A stretch of 64,000 bases of DNA from positions 5,637,883-5,701,882 of the forward strand of contig OX387183.1 of the NCBI GenBank assembly GCA_947561395.2, written 5' to 3'. This DNA is from Buxus sempervirens (Eukaryota > Streptophyta > Magnoliopsida > Buxales > Buxaceae). Of this stretch, positions 52,279-62,923 are shown piece after piece (within the stretch, counting starts at the first letter, position 1; every line of letters begins with the position of its first letter). The notes under the pieces were generated by a model, which saw only the letters and a program-made list of their open reading frames with translations, was not told the DNA's origin and searched no databases. The position numbers and the translations under genes are program-made.

Positions 52279-54651
52279 CTACAAAATCACCCTCCGTGAT
52301 TGCATATTTTGATAATACTCTATAATGTCTTCATTGGGAATTTCACAAAAAACTTCTTTCTCAATATATGTGATCAAGCAATCATTAAGCCACTCGTCTC
52401 CCATTCGATTACGTAAACGGTTCTTGACAATCTTCATAGCTGAGAATGCTTTCTCTACTGTTGCAGTTGCAACTGGTAAAGTTAATGCTAATGTGATAAG
52501 TCTATAAACCAATGGATAGACTAAATGATATCTTTCTGCAACCATTTTCTCAGCAAGGCCTGTAATCCCTCGAACTGCTAAAAACAATTCATTAGAGCGC
52601 ATATCAAGAATATAATTCTCAAGCTGATTCCCAAGTGCCACAAGCTCTACAGCGGAGAAATCATTTGCATATAATTGAGCAAGGTAGATCAATTTTTCTT
52701 TCTTAAAAGCAGCAAATGAGTCAAATGGACTTAGACATCCCACACAAAGAAGCAACTCTGTGGTGGTCTCCGAAAAACGATTATTGAGCTCTTGAAGTTG
52801 CATATCTATGATGCTGTAAAACAACTCAACTTGATAGTGGTGCAAATTTGTCATTTCTTCAGCTCTTCGCCTTGGACGTCCACGAGCCTTAAACTTGTCA
52901 TTCATAGCAGGAACAACAATTTCAAGTTTATTGCAAAAACAAGAAACCTCAATTAACAAAGAATCCCATCCTTCATATTCTCTCATCATTTGCAACCTCA
53001 ATTTACATACCTGTACCAACCTCATAGCATTCTCAATATCCTGATTTTCCCTTTGCAATGCTTGTGACAGTTCATGAGTAACTCCAAGAATGTTTATCAT
53101 GACATGCAAGGTGAAGATGAAGTCAAAAGATTGCATAATATCTAACAAAACACTAGCATCAACTGACTGTGGATCATTCACCCCATCTTCCATAACATTC
53201 TCAAGTACTTCAATTACAGAAGAATACATGGTCATGAGACTAATTAAAGAGGTGTAATGAGAGCTCTAACGAGTGTCACCTGGTCTCTTCAAGTTAGAAT
53301 CTTGATTCAAGCCCCTTCCACTAACTAACTCTCCAATCTGGAGTGCTTTAAGAACTTTGTCATGCTGGATGGCTTTGAGAGTATCACTCCTCTTACAAGA
53401 TGCTCCAACGGTATTCAAAATTCTTGAAACAAATTCAAAAAGTGATTTTACTTGAAAGTGGTTCTTTGCAACAGCTACTAGAACCAACTGAAGTTGATGA
53501 GCAAAACAGTGCACATAAAAGGCAGAGGGATTGTCCCTTAGGATAAGTGCCTTCAAGCCATTAAATTCACCTTGCATATTACTTGCTCCATCATAGCCTT
53601 GACCATGCAATTTTGATATGCTCAACTGATGTCTAGCAAATAATTCCTCCAAAGCAAACTTAAGTGAAACAGCAGTTGTGGAGGAAACATGCTGAATACC
53701 GATGAAACGCTCAATAACATGTCCATACTTGTCAACATATCTCAAAGCTACAGCCATTTGCTCCATGGTTGACACATCACGAGCCTCATCAATTTAAACA
53801 GAGAAATAAGAATCACCCACATCCCTTATAATAGCATTCAAGGTCTTAGCTGCAGCAGCACGACAAATTTCCTTTTGCACCTTTGGTGAAGTCATTTGAA
53901 ACCTCTCAGAAGCATTAGCAAATGACACCTTCTTGACTTCTTCATTGTGATCAGCAAGGAAGTGGAAGAGTTCAAGATAATTTCCTTGATTCAATGATTC
54001 TTCAGACTCATCATGACCACGGAGTGGAAGACCTTGGCGCAAAATAAATCGAACACATTCAACAGCAGCAGTTAATAAAACTCGATATTCCATCTTATCC
54101 TTGGTGGTCTTACTAATGAATAATGAAGGAATACTTTGTGCTTGATTCATCAAATTCTCACATTTCTGTCTTGCTAGATTGTGAGAACTATTGTGCTTTC
54201 CAATATGAGAACCAATTTTTTCTTTTTTTTTTTTCCAATTTTTGAATCCTTCATTCACAAAGGAATCGCCTATGTTTTGAGAAGAAATAGCTTCAGATTG
54301 TGGTTTGAAGAGATAACAATACAAGCAGAAAACGGCATCTTTGACTACGCTATACTCAAGACAAGTACGATACTCAATGAACCAATCAGGATTGAACTTT
54401 CTTTTGAAGTTCCCAAATAATGAAGTAGGGAAGTCATGAGCATGAGGTTGATAAGGACCCTTTTGAAGGTAAGACCTTCGAACTTCGTCCCTAACATTAA
54501 CATCATAGCTCCAAATTGAAGGTCTAAGCCCAGGATCCGCAAGAAGAGTTGATAAATCAAGTTCTACATTAGTTTTTTTTGAGTGAGCACCGTCTCCCTC
54601 AGTGGGTTGAGATGATTCACCTCCTAACTTTCTCTTGAAGTATCTATCCAT
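52279..54651 (-). pseudogene. hAT transposase (TTF zinc finger / DUF4371 / hAT C-terminal dimerisation)
   Basis: One continuous register of 790 codons from 54651 (MDRYFKRKLGG) to 52279. N-terminal TTF-type region (PDWFIEYRTCLEYSVVKDAV and FCLYCYLF), DUF4371 (YLELFHFLADHNEEVKKV, ICRAAAAKTLNAII), catalytic region (DEARDVSTMEQ, GQGYDGASNMQGEFNGLK, YVHCFAHQLQLVL), C-terminal dimerisation motif (LTLPVATATVEKAFSAMKIV, KNRLRNRMGDEWLND). Stops: TAA at codon 286 (53796-53794, right before the IDEARD motif) and TAG at codon 462 (53268-53266, after RPGDTR). It resembles host genes annotated zinc finger MYM-type protein 1-like. Its own mobility is presumably lost. Confidence 0.9.
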
Positions 54652-54911
54652 AAAAGAAAGTATGTCCTATATACAATGAATTTAATTAGCAAATATTATA
54701 AACAAGCTCTATTTATTCCATCATTAAATAAAAACATAAATAAGCTCTATCTATATGAACTTTTCAACACTAGTTAATATATCAATAACTAGCGATTCCT
54801 TATCATATCAGTGCACCTGTGATAAAGACACGAAGAAGTTCACAGCTTAGCTTTAAGCTATGAACTTGGGTAGGCCATTTTATCTTTTCATACATCTTTA
54901 AACATCCTTAA

Positions 54912-54913
<2 letters not shown>

Positions 54914-54977
<64 letters not shown>
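54914..54977. repeat. (CT)n microsatellite
   Basis: About 32 CT units, uninterrupted, in the 5' non-coding part of the hAT element. Confidence 0.97.
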
Positions 54978-54979
<2 letters not shown>

Positions 54980-55732
54980 AAAAACCACAAACTCATTGTT
55001 TTAGTTTTTCCAACTACAATTACAACCAGATCAACAACTTCCGAAAGACTACTATTCCCTCTTCTAGTTGGTCAATTGTGACCCTAGGTGACTCTTATTC
55101 AACCCAGCTTACACCAATAGCACGTGACTAATCTTGATCAATAAAATTGATATAGCAAAAGATGCAGCATAATATAAGCCAGTGAATGAAAAACAAATGA
55201 GCACTACCCATCTATTAGATTGCTAACAGAGTAATGATATAAACCAATCAGTGAATCAACCTCACTGACTATAGAAAATAGAATATATGGGGGTTCAGTT
55301 TGCCTGTTAAATGCCTCCAACCTTGGCTTGTCAATTTCTACACTATATCTTTTTGTTGAATTAGAGACTCAAGTGGTCTCCAAGGGAAAGTATAAAATAT
55401 CATATGCTCATCAATAACAAAATGTTATCAATTTCTTTGGTGAGTGCACTAAACAACCCCAACTGAAATGATAACCCTAGCATAGAAAAACTCTGGGTTT
55501 AAGCAATATAATCAGATTCCATGGCTGTTTCCCATAAATGGTTTCAACAAAACTAAAAAACAAGAAGCAAAATGTAGGACCGCCAATTGAATGCACGAAT
55601 GTAACAACACAAAAGCCTACAACTTTAAGTATGTGCTTCATACATGGATGTATATTTTTATAATGTATGAGTTAATACATTCAGGTGTTTGTGTGTTTAT
55701 GGATATGCATATATACATACATGATACATAAA

Positions 55733-55737
<5 letters not shown>

Positions 55738-55777
<40 letters not shown>

Positions 55778-55796
55778 ATGTGTGTGTGTGTGTGTA
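55738..55796. repeat. (TA)n(TG)n microsatellite
   Basis: About 13 TA units followed by TG-rich repeats, inside the hAT element. Confidence 0.95.
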
Positions 55797-57287
55797 ATCA
55801 TAAATTCATCATTCATTTTTCTTTTTAATGGATTATGGATCATCCTTCTTTCTGGTAGGGAAAAGTCAATATAGAATAAATCAACTCAGGTTTATTCAAA
55901 TATGCATAGTTTTATAACACTGGAGAACTTATAATTGGTGCCTCATCAGTTGAACAAGAAACAAATTCTATGCTTAATTGAACAAATTTCAATATCCCAA
56001 CACCCGGACCAAGAGAAGATAAAAAAATCAGAATCCATAAATTCCAAAAAACATATCAATGAAACAAAATTAAGGAGCCCAACTCCAAGAAATTCCCAGC
56101 CTAGAAATGTGTGAAAAGCGGAAATATGGAGGTCATTCGTATTTCCTCCATCGAGTAATCAGGCAATGGCCTCCTCCACTTCTTAAATCATGAAGAAACC
56201 TAGAACCCCAAACATCAAAACAACCTCACAAATTGCCAAACATCCATCCATACCTCTGTCAAGTGAAGATATTTGCAGATGCCATCATGTCAGAAACATA
56301 AGGAGCGCACATTTGGGTTCATTCGTACTCCAACATCTGCACAACCTTCCCGATCCATCTTTTAACGCTTCATTTAGGCTTTTGAGATTTAAGATCCTGA
56401 AATCGAAGGAACATCTTAAGGAGAAGAATACCATAAAATATAAGGAGTAGGAACGAACGTTCAGACTTCAGAGGAGAGGAAGAAGACGAAGAGAAAAGAA
56501 ATACAAGCATATTCAAACGAAATACAAGCACATTCATCTCTGTAGTTTTCGAAACATAAAAAAATCCAGGAACACCAACAAAAACAAAAACCAATTTACT
56601 TGAGGAAACATTGTTCTAAGAACAAATACGAGATGTAAAGGAACCAATTTACAGACCTGAATCGAGGACGAGACACTGCTGATTGTTGAATCAATGCGGC
56701 TCCAGGGTTAACGGTATTGAGAAGAGACGGGAGAATCGCGATGGAGATGGAGAGTTAGGGCAAGACAAAGAGTTAGGGGCGGAAGTTGCTGGTGGTCGAG
56801 AGTGATCTAATTTAGGTGGGGGTGGGGGCAAATAAAAACCTTAGGGGGGGCAAATAAGACATTTAATATAAAAAAATTTTTTTTATTAAAATTTCAAAAT
56901 TTTAGGGGGGCCAATTGCCCCCCCTACGTTGCACGTGGTTCCGCCACTGTCCTTGAGGGTGACTCTCTGTTAATGATACGGTACTTGCAGCAGACGATCA
57001 ATCCTATCCAAGCTTCTATTCAATGTCCTTGGTTTATCTCTCCTATCCTTAATTATATTTCTCAATTGATCTCCTCAGTTCGAGTCATTGAAGTATGTCA
57101 TGTCTACCGTGAAGGCAATGGTGCGGCTGACCTGTTGGCGAATTTTATCATTGATAAATTCTCGTGTTTTTGGTTAAGAAGTCCTCCGTCTGTTTTGTGT
57201 CCTGTACTGTTTGATGAAGCTCGTGGTATTGTAAGAGTTAGACGTATATGTTAATAAAATTTGTGTTGATTACCAAAAAAAAAAAAA

Positions 57288-57630
57288 AGGCGTATTTCTC
57301 CGTATTCTTCCTCAATTTCAAGTAAAACATAGAATGCATTATCTTTTGTTCAGATATACTTGTCTCCAGATTGTTCTCGTGATTTCACCTTGAACAAAGG
57401 CTAGCCTGTGCAAATTGTCATGTCTGCCGTGATTTCAACTCGAAAAATAAATGCATTATCTTTTTTTTCTGTTATACTTCTCTTCGGATTGTTCTTGAAT
57501 GAAGGCTAGCCTGCGCAAATTGAACGAAAGCTAGCCTGCGCATATTGTCATCTCTGTTGTGTTCCCTCGTCTGTGAAGATTGGGAGGTTTACTGGCGGAG
57601 TGGACTGCAAGTGGTATTCTATTGATGTGG
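57288..57630. other. Short unique stretch between the LINE tail and copia 2
   Basis: Three copies of AGGCTAGCCTGYGCAAATTG-like words (57395-57545). GGAGGTTTACTGGCGGAGTG at ~57583 might be old coding sequence, but no family is recognised. Confidence 0.4.
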
Positions 57631-57635
57631 GATAG

Positions 57636-57868
57636 TATCAGAATAAGAAGGAAAGAATTGCAAGAAAGCAGAGAGACAATGAAGAAGTTGTATTGTATTG
57701 GTTACTTCAATAAGGAGTACAGGTCGTGTTTATATAGACAATGAGAATTTGTTAAATTCTGTTATGGCAGTTCAGCCACTTGTTGGCAGCTAATTAACTC
57801 AACTATACTTCTGTAACTTAACTCATCTAAGTTAATACAACTTGATGGTTAAATGTATAATCTGTAAG
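57636..57868 (-). repeat. Copia 2, 3' LTR (left)
   Basis: 233 bp, matching 62686-62918. TATATAGACA-like sequence at 57734-57742 (plus reading). Confidence 0.85.
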
Positions 57869-57897
57869 ACTCCCCCTCAAGATGGAGTGCAAATGTT

Positions 57898-58268
57898 AGG
57901 GTAAATTACACTTACCTCCCTTGAGGTTTCTGAAATAACACTTTACCCCTTGAGATTTGTGTATGGGTCAAAATAATGCTCTTTTATTGAAGTTGCTGTC
58001 AAAACAGTAGTGATAGTTAGTAAAATAATTTGAACTGGACAAGATTACCCCCATTTAAGTTAAATGATAGTTATGCCTTAGGCCATTAAAATTTTTGTTC
58101 TCCTCTTTATGAAGGGGTAATCTTGTCCTATTCAAATTATTTTACTAACTATCACTACTATTTTGACAGAAACTTCAATGAAAGAGTGTTATTTTGACCC
58201 ATACACAAATCTTAAGGGGGGAAAGTGTTATTTCAGAAACCTCAAGGGAGGTAAGTGTAATTTACCCT
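57898..58268. mobile_element. 371-bp fold-back MITE
   Basis: Starts AGGGTAAATTACACTTACCT and ends with its inverse complement AGGTAAGTGTAATTTACCCT; the inverted similarity extends through almost the whole length, so the element folds on itself. Flanked by a 7-bp direct repeat AAATGTT (57891-57897, 58269-58275). Inserted in the 3' region of copia 2. Superfamily (MULE-like or hAT-like) unclear. Confidence 0.88.
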
Positions 58269-58477
58269 AAATGTTAATAACACCCATCTTGGAAAGAATA
58301 TTAAAGAAGAGATTGTAGCCAAGCGGCTTAGTCAAAATATTTGCTAGTTGCCCAATTGAGGAAACATGCAATGTTTTCATAGTTCTTGCCAACAATTTTT
58401 CTCTAACAATATGACAATCTATATCTATATGTTGTACGTTCATGAAAAACTGGGTTGGCTACTATGTGCATGGCAGC

Positions 58478-61417
58478 CTAATTATCACAAAAAAGCACAG
58501 CTGGTTTAAACTGTGGTGCAAATAAGTCTTTCAACAAGTGTTGTAGCCAAGTAATTTCACACTTTGTTGTTGCCATAGCACGGTATTCAGCCTCTGCTGT
58601 AGACAGGGACACTGTATTTTGCTTCTTGGATTTCCATGAAATGAGTGATTGTCCAAGAAATACACAAAAACCAGTAATGGATTTTCTAGTATCTCTGCAT
58701 GCAGCCCAATCTGCATCATAGAATTCCTTCAGTTGTAGATCATTTGCTGATGGGAAGAATAAACCTTGGCCAAGATTGCTTTTGATGTATCTCAGGACAT
58801 GATGAGCAGATGCCAAATGAACTTCAGTGGGATTTGCAACATACTGACTTAATATTTGAACAGAAAATGATAAATCAGGCCTTGTAATGGTTAAGTAGAG
58901 AAGAAGTCTACCCACTAATCTCCTGTAACAAAGTGGATCTGGAAGAGGCTTTCCTTCTGTTTTGGATAATCTCAAATTCTGGTCCATAGGAAATGAGGTT
59001 GGTTTACATGCCAAATAACCTAAATCAGACAATATTTCAAGAGTATTCTTTCTTTGTGAAATTGTAATGCCTTTTATGGAACAAGCAATCTCAAGACCAA
59101 GAAAGTATTTCAAAGGCCCAAGGTCTTTGAGCTTAAATTGGGAATGAAGAAATCTCTTTAAATCATCTACAGCAACATCATCATTACTGGTGATGATTAT
59201 ATCATCTACATAAACCAATAATGCAATGACTGAATTATTTTTCTGTCTTGTGAACAAAGTGTGATTAGCTGAAGATTGGATAAAACCATGAGTTATCAAA
59301 GCAAATGAAAACTTTGAGAACCACTGTCTTGATGCCTGTTTGAGGCCATATAAAGACTTATTCAGTCTACATACAAATTGAGAGCTAGTGGAATTAGCTT
59401 GAGCAGAAGGTAAAAACTCCCCCTGAGCAGATGATGGCTTCGAATTGCAATGAAATCCAGGAGGTAAAGATATGTACACCTCTTCTTCTAAGTCTCCATG
59501 CAAAAATGCATTGTTGATATCCAATTGGTGCAAAGACCAGTTTTTGGATGCAGCTATGGCTAAGAGAATCCGTACAATGACTAACTTGGCAACTGGTGAA
59601 AATGTTTCTAAGTAGTCCAATCCTTCTTGTTGTGTATAGCCCTTAGCAACTAATTGAGCTTTGTATCTTTCCACGGAACCATCTGATTTATATTTGATCT
59701 TGTAAACCCACTTACATCCATTAGCTTGTTTATTGGGAGGTAAATGAGTTATATTCCAAGTTTTATTATCTTCCAAGGCTTTAATTTCATCAGCCATGGC
59801 CTCACACCACTGAGTATGTTGAATGACTTGTCTAAAAGATGTTGGTTCTTTTTGGGAAGAAATGGAGAGTGTAAATGCTTTATGAGCACAAGAAAGATTA
59901 GAATATGATAAAAAAGAAGATATTGGATATTGAGTACCTGAGATAGAACCTTTACTCAAAGAATCAGATGATGAAGTGGCCTCTGCAGCATTAGCTAAGT
60001 TACAATGATAATCTGCAAGATATGATGGATTTTTGTGAACTCTAGTGGATTTTCTAATTTTAGGCTGTGAATTTACTGAATTTTGCTGAGAAACATTTGG
60101 AACTGATATATGAGTTGGAACTGGTATGTGTGTTGGAACTGTATTATTTGTGGGTTCATTAATGGAGTTGGGAAGAATATCTTGAGCAATCTGATTTGTA
60201 GGAGATGTGAATGTATCAATAGGAATAAGATCATCTGTTTGAGGAACTGGTACGACTACTGACTGAGTGGAAAGATCATGCCCAGTTTTGAATGGAAAAA
60301 CAGATTTTCGAAAGATGACATCTCTAGATAAGAATATGGCATTTGTTTCTAAATCATAGAGTTTGTATCCCTTGGTGCCATATGGATATCCAAGAAAAAC
60401 ACAGGGATGAGCTCTAGGTGCAAATTTCAGACGACTATGAGATAAGGTTGATGCAAAACAGAGACAGCCAAATACTCTTAGATGATAATAATTTGGTGAT
60501 TTTGAAAATAAGACCTCATATGGTGTTTTATTGGATAGTAGAGGAGAAGGTGTTCTATTGATTAAGTAAGCTGTTGTGAGAACACATTCACTCCAGAATA
60601 CAAGGGGTAAATTTGCGTGGAATCTAAGAGATCTTGCAACATTTAAGAGATGTTGGTGTTTACGTTCAACTACACCATTTTGTTGAGGTGTAGCAACACA
60701 TGTTTGTTGATGTAAGACTACTTTAGAAGAATAAAATTCCGGCATATCAAACTCAACCCCTCTATCAGTCCTTATAGTTTTGATATGAAAATCAACTTGT
60801 GTCTCTATGAGTTTAAAAAATGATTGAACTAGAGAGCGAGTGTCAGATTTATTTTTCATTAGATATACCCAAGTACAGCGTGAATGATCATCCAAAATTG
60901 TAAGAAAATATCTAAAACCAGCGATTGACTCAACATAGAAGGGACCCCAAATGTCACAATGTATCAAGTCAAAGATTTTATTTATGATGGAATGACTAGT
61001 ATTGAATGGCAATCTTTTATGTTTTGCCAATGGACAGATATTACAATTGAAATTTGAAGGAGTATGTATATCAGGCAGTAACTTTTGTAGTGTTTGAATC
61101 TTATTAAGAGAGGGATGGCCTAGCCTAAAATGCAAGAGATCAAAGGAAGAAAGATTTACAGCAGCAAATACACTAGAATCCATAACAGATGATTTCAACA
61201 AACATAACCCAACTACTTGTTTAGCCACTCCAATCGTCTTCCATGAGTGTAGGTCCTGTATGAAACAAGAATGAGAAAGAAACAGAAAACAACAAGAATT
61301 TTCTGTGAGCCTTTTGACTAAGATGTGATTAAAAGAAAAAGATGGAACATATAGAACATTATGAAGAACTAATGAGTTTGATAGTTGTACAGTTCCAACA
61401 TGTGTGAAGGGACACAT
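58478..61417 (-). pseudogene. Copia 2 integrase, RT and RNase H
   Basis: 979 codons. GAG-preintegrase HFRLGHPS; integrase D,D,E at LIHCDIWGPF, TIRTDRGVEF and ATPQQNGVVERKH, all catalytic residues present; RT with WVYKIKYKSDGS, QLDINNAFLHGDLEE, SLYGLKQASRQW and LLVYVDDIII; RNase H with YDADWAACRDTRKSITGF, SLSTAEAEYRA. It stops at TAG 58480-58478, exactly where the family motif CDNQAA has Gln; coding resumes (AAMHIVANPVFHERT) and then goes out of frame. Upstream it joins protease by a frameshift near 61410. Confidence 0.9.
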
Positions 61418-62638
61418 GTTCCATTTGGTAACTTTACGAAAGTGTTTATGGCAGAGGTACTTGTGGTGAGATGCGAAATAGAACTGACCATATAATCAGT
61501 AGCACCACTATCAATTATCCAAGAATTTGATTGCTTAGAAACAAAATCAGGTGAATTAATCATACTTGATAAACTCAAAGAGTTTGAAACAGAAGATAAG
61601 TTGCTCATAGCATTCATTGCTGTAGGCTGAGTTGTTTGTGAGGAAGGTTGTAGAAAGGAAAGAAGTTGCTAACACTGTTCTTTGATGAAAGGGAAATGAG
61701 GAGCTGAATCTGAAGCCATGGATGCTTCATCAAAACTAGTGGAAGATAATGAAACTTGATGTACAAAAGATGTTTTGGTTCTTGGATTCTGACGATATCC
61801 ATTTGGATATCCATGTAACTTGTAGCATCTATCAACTGTCTGCCGAGTGAGACCACAATGAGTACAAACTGGCTTAGAACATTGCTTCTGATAATTCTTG
61901 ATCATTGTGCCAGGAACATTAACATTCTTGCTGAACAAAGGAGACATTTCTTTGCTTTTCTTCTAGTAAAGTAAGGGATAAAACTCTATCAATGGATGGC
62001 ATTGGATCCATTAATAGAATTTGGCCTCGAATGTGTGTAAAAGAGTCATTTAGACCCATCAAAAATTGAACAACATATTCATTTTGATGTTGATCAATTA
62101 CAGTCTTTAAAGCTCCACAAGAACAACCCGGATTACAAGAACTAGGAATTGGTTTCACGGTGGAAAACTCATCCCATATAGCTTTCAATTTTGTGTAATA
62201 GGAACTTATTGAAGATTAATCTTGAACTAATGAAGCAAGATCTTTCTTGAGTTGAAATAGGCTAGGACTATTACCTTGAGTGAATCTTGTTTTCAGGTTC
62301 CTCCAAACTTCTTCAGCAATTGAAGTGCTGATGACACTGGCAGCAATTTCTCTTGTAAGAGAATTAAGAATCCATGAAAGGACCATGTTATTGCAACGAA
62401 ACCACATAATATACAGTGGATCAGATTGATTTTGAGGTCGAGAGAACGTTCCATCCACGAACCCCGTCTTGTTCTTGGCATTGAGAGCTATCAACATTGA
62501 TCTGCTCCACGTATAATAGTTCTCACCATTCAAAGGCTAAGAGATCAAGATTGAACCAGGGCTTTCTCCATGATGAAGAAAATAAGGATTGGAAAAATCC
62601 TCAAGCATAGAATTGTTTGCAGATGCGGAAGAACTCAT
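61369..62638 (-). pseudogene. Copia 2 gag and protease, with several stops
   Basis: From ATG 62638 (MSSSASANNSMLEDFSNPY). Stops at 62539-62537 (TAG, in the motif before PLNGENYYTW), 62218-62216 (TAA, after LASLVQD) and 61671-61669 (TAG, after FIKEQC), plus a register change between 61919 and 61947 and another near 61410. Gag body NLKTRFTQGNSPSLFQLKKD; zinc knuckle CTHCGLTRQTVDRCYKLHG; protease NSWIIDSGATDYMV. Confidence 0.88.
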
Positions 62639-62673
62639 ATTAGAAAAAAATAAGAACAAAATCAAAGTTTATT

Positions 62674-62685
62674 GCTCTGATACCA
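62674..62685 (-). other. Primer-binding site of copia 2
   Basis: TGGTATCAGAGC on the minus strand, directly after the 5' LTR, the standard plant copia site for initiator tRNA-Met. Confidence 0.9.
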
Positions 62686-62918
62686 TATCAGAATAAAAAG
62701 GAAAGAATTGCAAGAAAGCAGAGAGACAATGAAGAAGTTGTATTGTATTGGTTACTTCAATAAGAAGTACAGGTCGTGTATGTATAGACAATGAGAATTT
62801 GTTAAATTCTGTTATGGCAGTTCAGCCACTTGTTGACAGCTAATTAACTCAACTATACTTCTGTAACTTAACTCATCTAAGTTAATACAACTTGATGGTT
62901 AAATGTATAATCTGTAAG
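62686..62918 (-). repeat. Copia 2, 5' LTR (right)
   Basis: 233 bp, five differences from the left copy; followed by AATAG. Confidence 0.85.
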
Positions 62919-62923
62919 AATAG

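Larger units (their letters stand above)
52173..56949 (-). mobile_element. hAT DNA transposon, 4,777 bp
   Basis: Terminal inverted repeats CAGTGGCGGAAC / GTTCCGCCACTG, perfect 8-bp target duplication TCCTTGAG (52165-52172 and 56950-56957), both hallmarks of hAT. Subterminal GGGGGGCAAA and GGGGCAAATAA motifs near both ends. Encodes a single transposase frame on the minus strand with two stop codons. Right half (54652-56949) is leader/non-coding, with simple repeats. Confidence 0.95.
51042..57252 (+). pseudogene. LINE ORF2 C-terminus: zf-RVT and RNase H, interrupted
   Basis: 51042-52172 then, after the hAT element and its 8-bp duplication, 56958-57252. First part: SGWVIANGKNIHLFHENRL, WRLTANGKFSVASAYRLL, VWHLKCPARIRLFLWKSLQG and CAFC...VEHFWLQCPF (zf-RVT). 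An in-frame TAA at 51696-51698 follows ATQEFGPTHS. RNase H: KINFDGAFRHNSGEAGVGII, ADAIAALEAVKLAT; the helix after LILE is split by the insertion and resumes at GDSLLMIRYLQQ; VCHVYREGNGAADLLAN carries the late histidine/aspartate region. Confidence 0.85.
51021..57287 (+). mobile_element. 5'-truncated LINE (L1-type) split by a hAT element
   Basis: Only the C-terminal part of ORF2 remains: zf-RVT and RNase H, a 3' UTR of ~20 nt with AATAAA (57253-57258), and poly(A) at 57272-57287. The hAT element occupies 52173-56949. RT and endonuclease are absent, so the copy was born truncated or lost its 5' part. No convincing target duplication was found. Confidence 0.8.
57636..62918 (-). mobile_element. 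Ty1/copia LTR retrotransposon 2 (defective)
   Basis: 233-bp LTRs at 57636-57868 and 62686-62918 with five differences (~2%). PBS TGGTATCAGAGC (initiator tRNA-Met) directly after the 5' LTR, polypurine tract TTGAGGGGGAGT before the 3' LTR. Flanks GATAG (57631-57635) and AATAG (62919-62923), a target duplication with one change. LTR ends read TATCAG...CTGTAAG on the plus strand and lack the usual TG...CA. Order on the minus strand: gag, protease, integrase, RT, RNase H. A MITE is inserted near its 3' end. Confidence 0.9.

Noticed and set aside
52279-54651. Host gene for a zinc finger MYM-type protein 1-like product
   Set aside because: The frame lies within 12-bp inverted repeats and an 8-bp target duplication and has two stops, so it is a hAT transposase.
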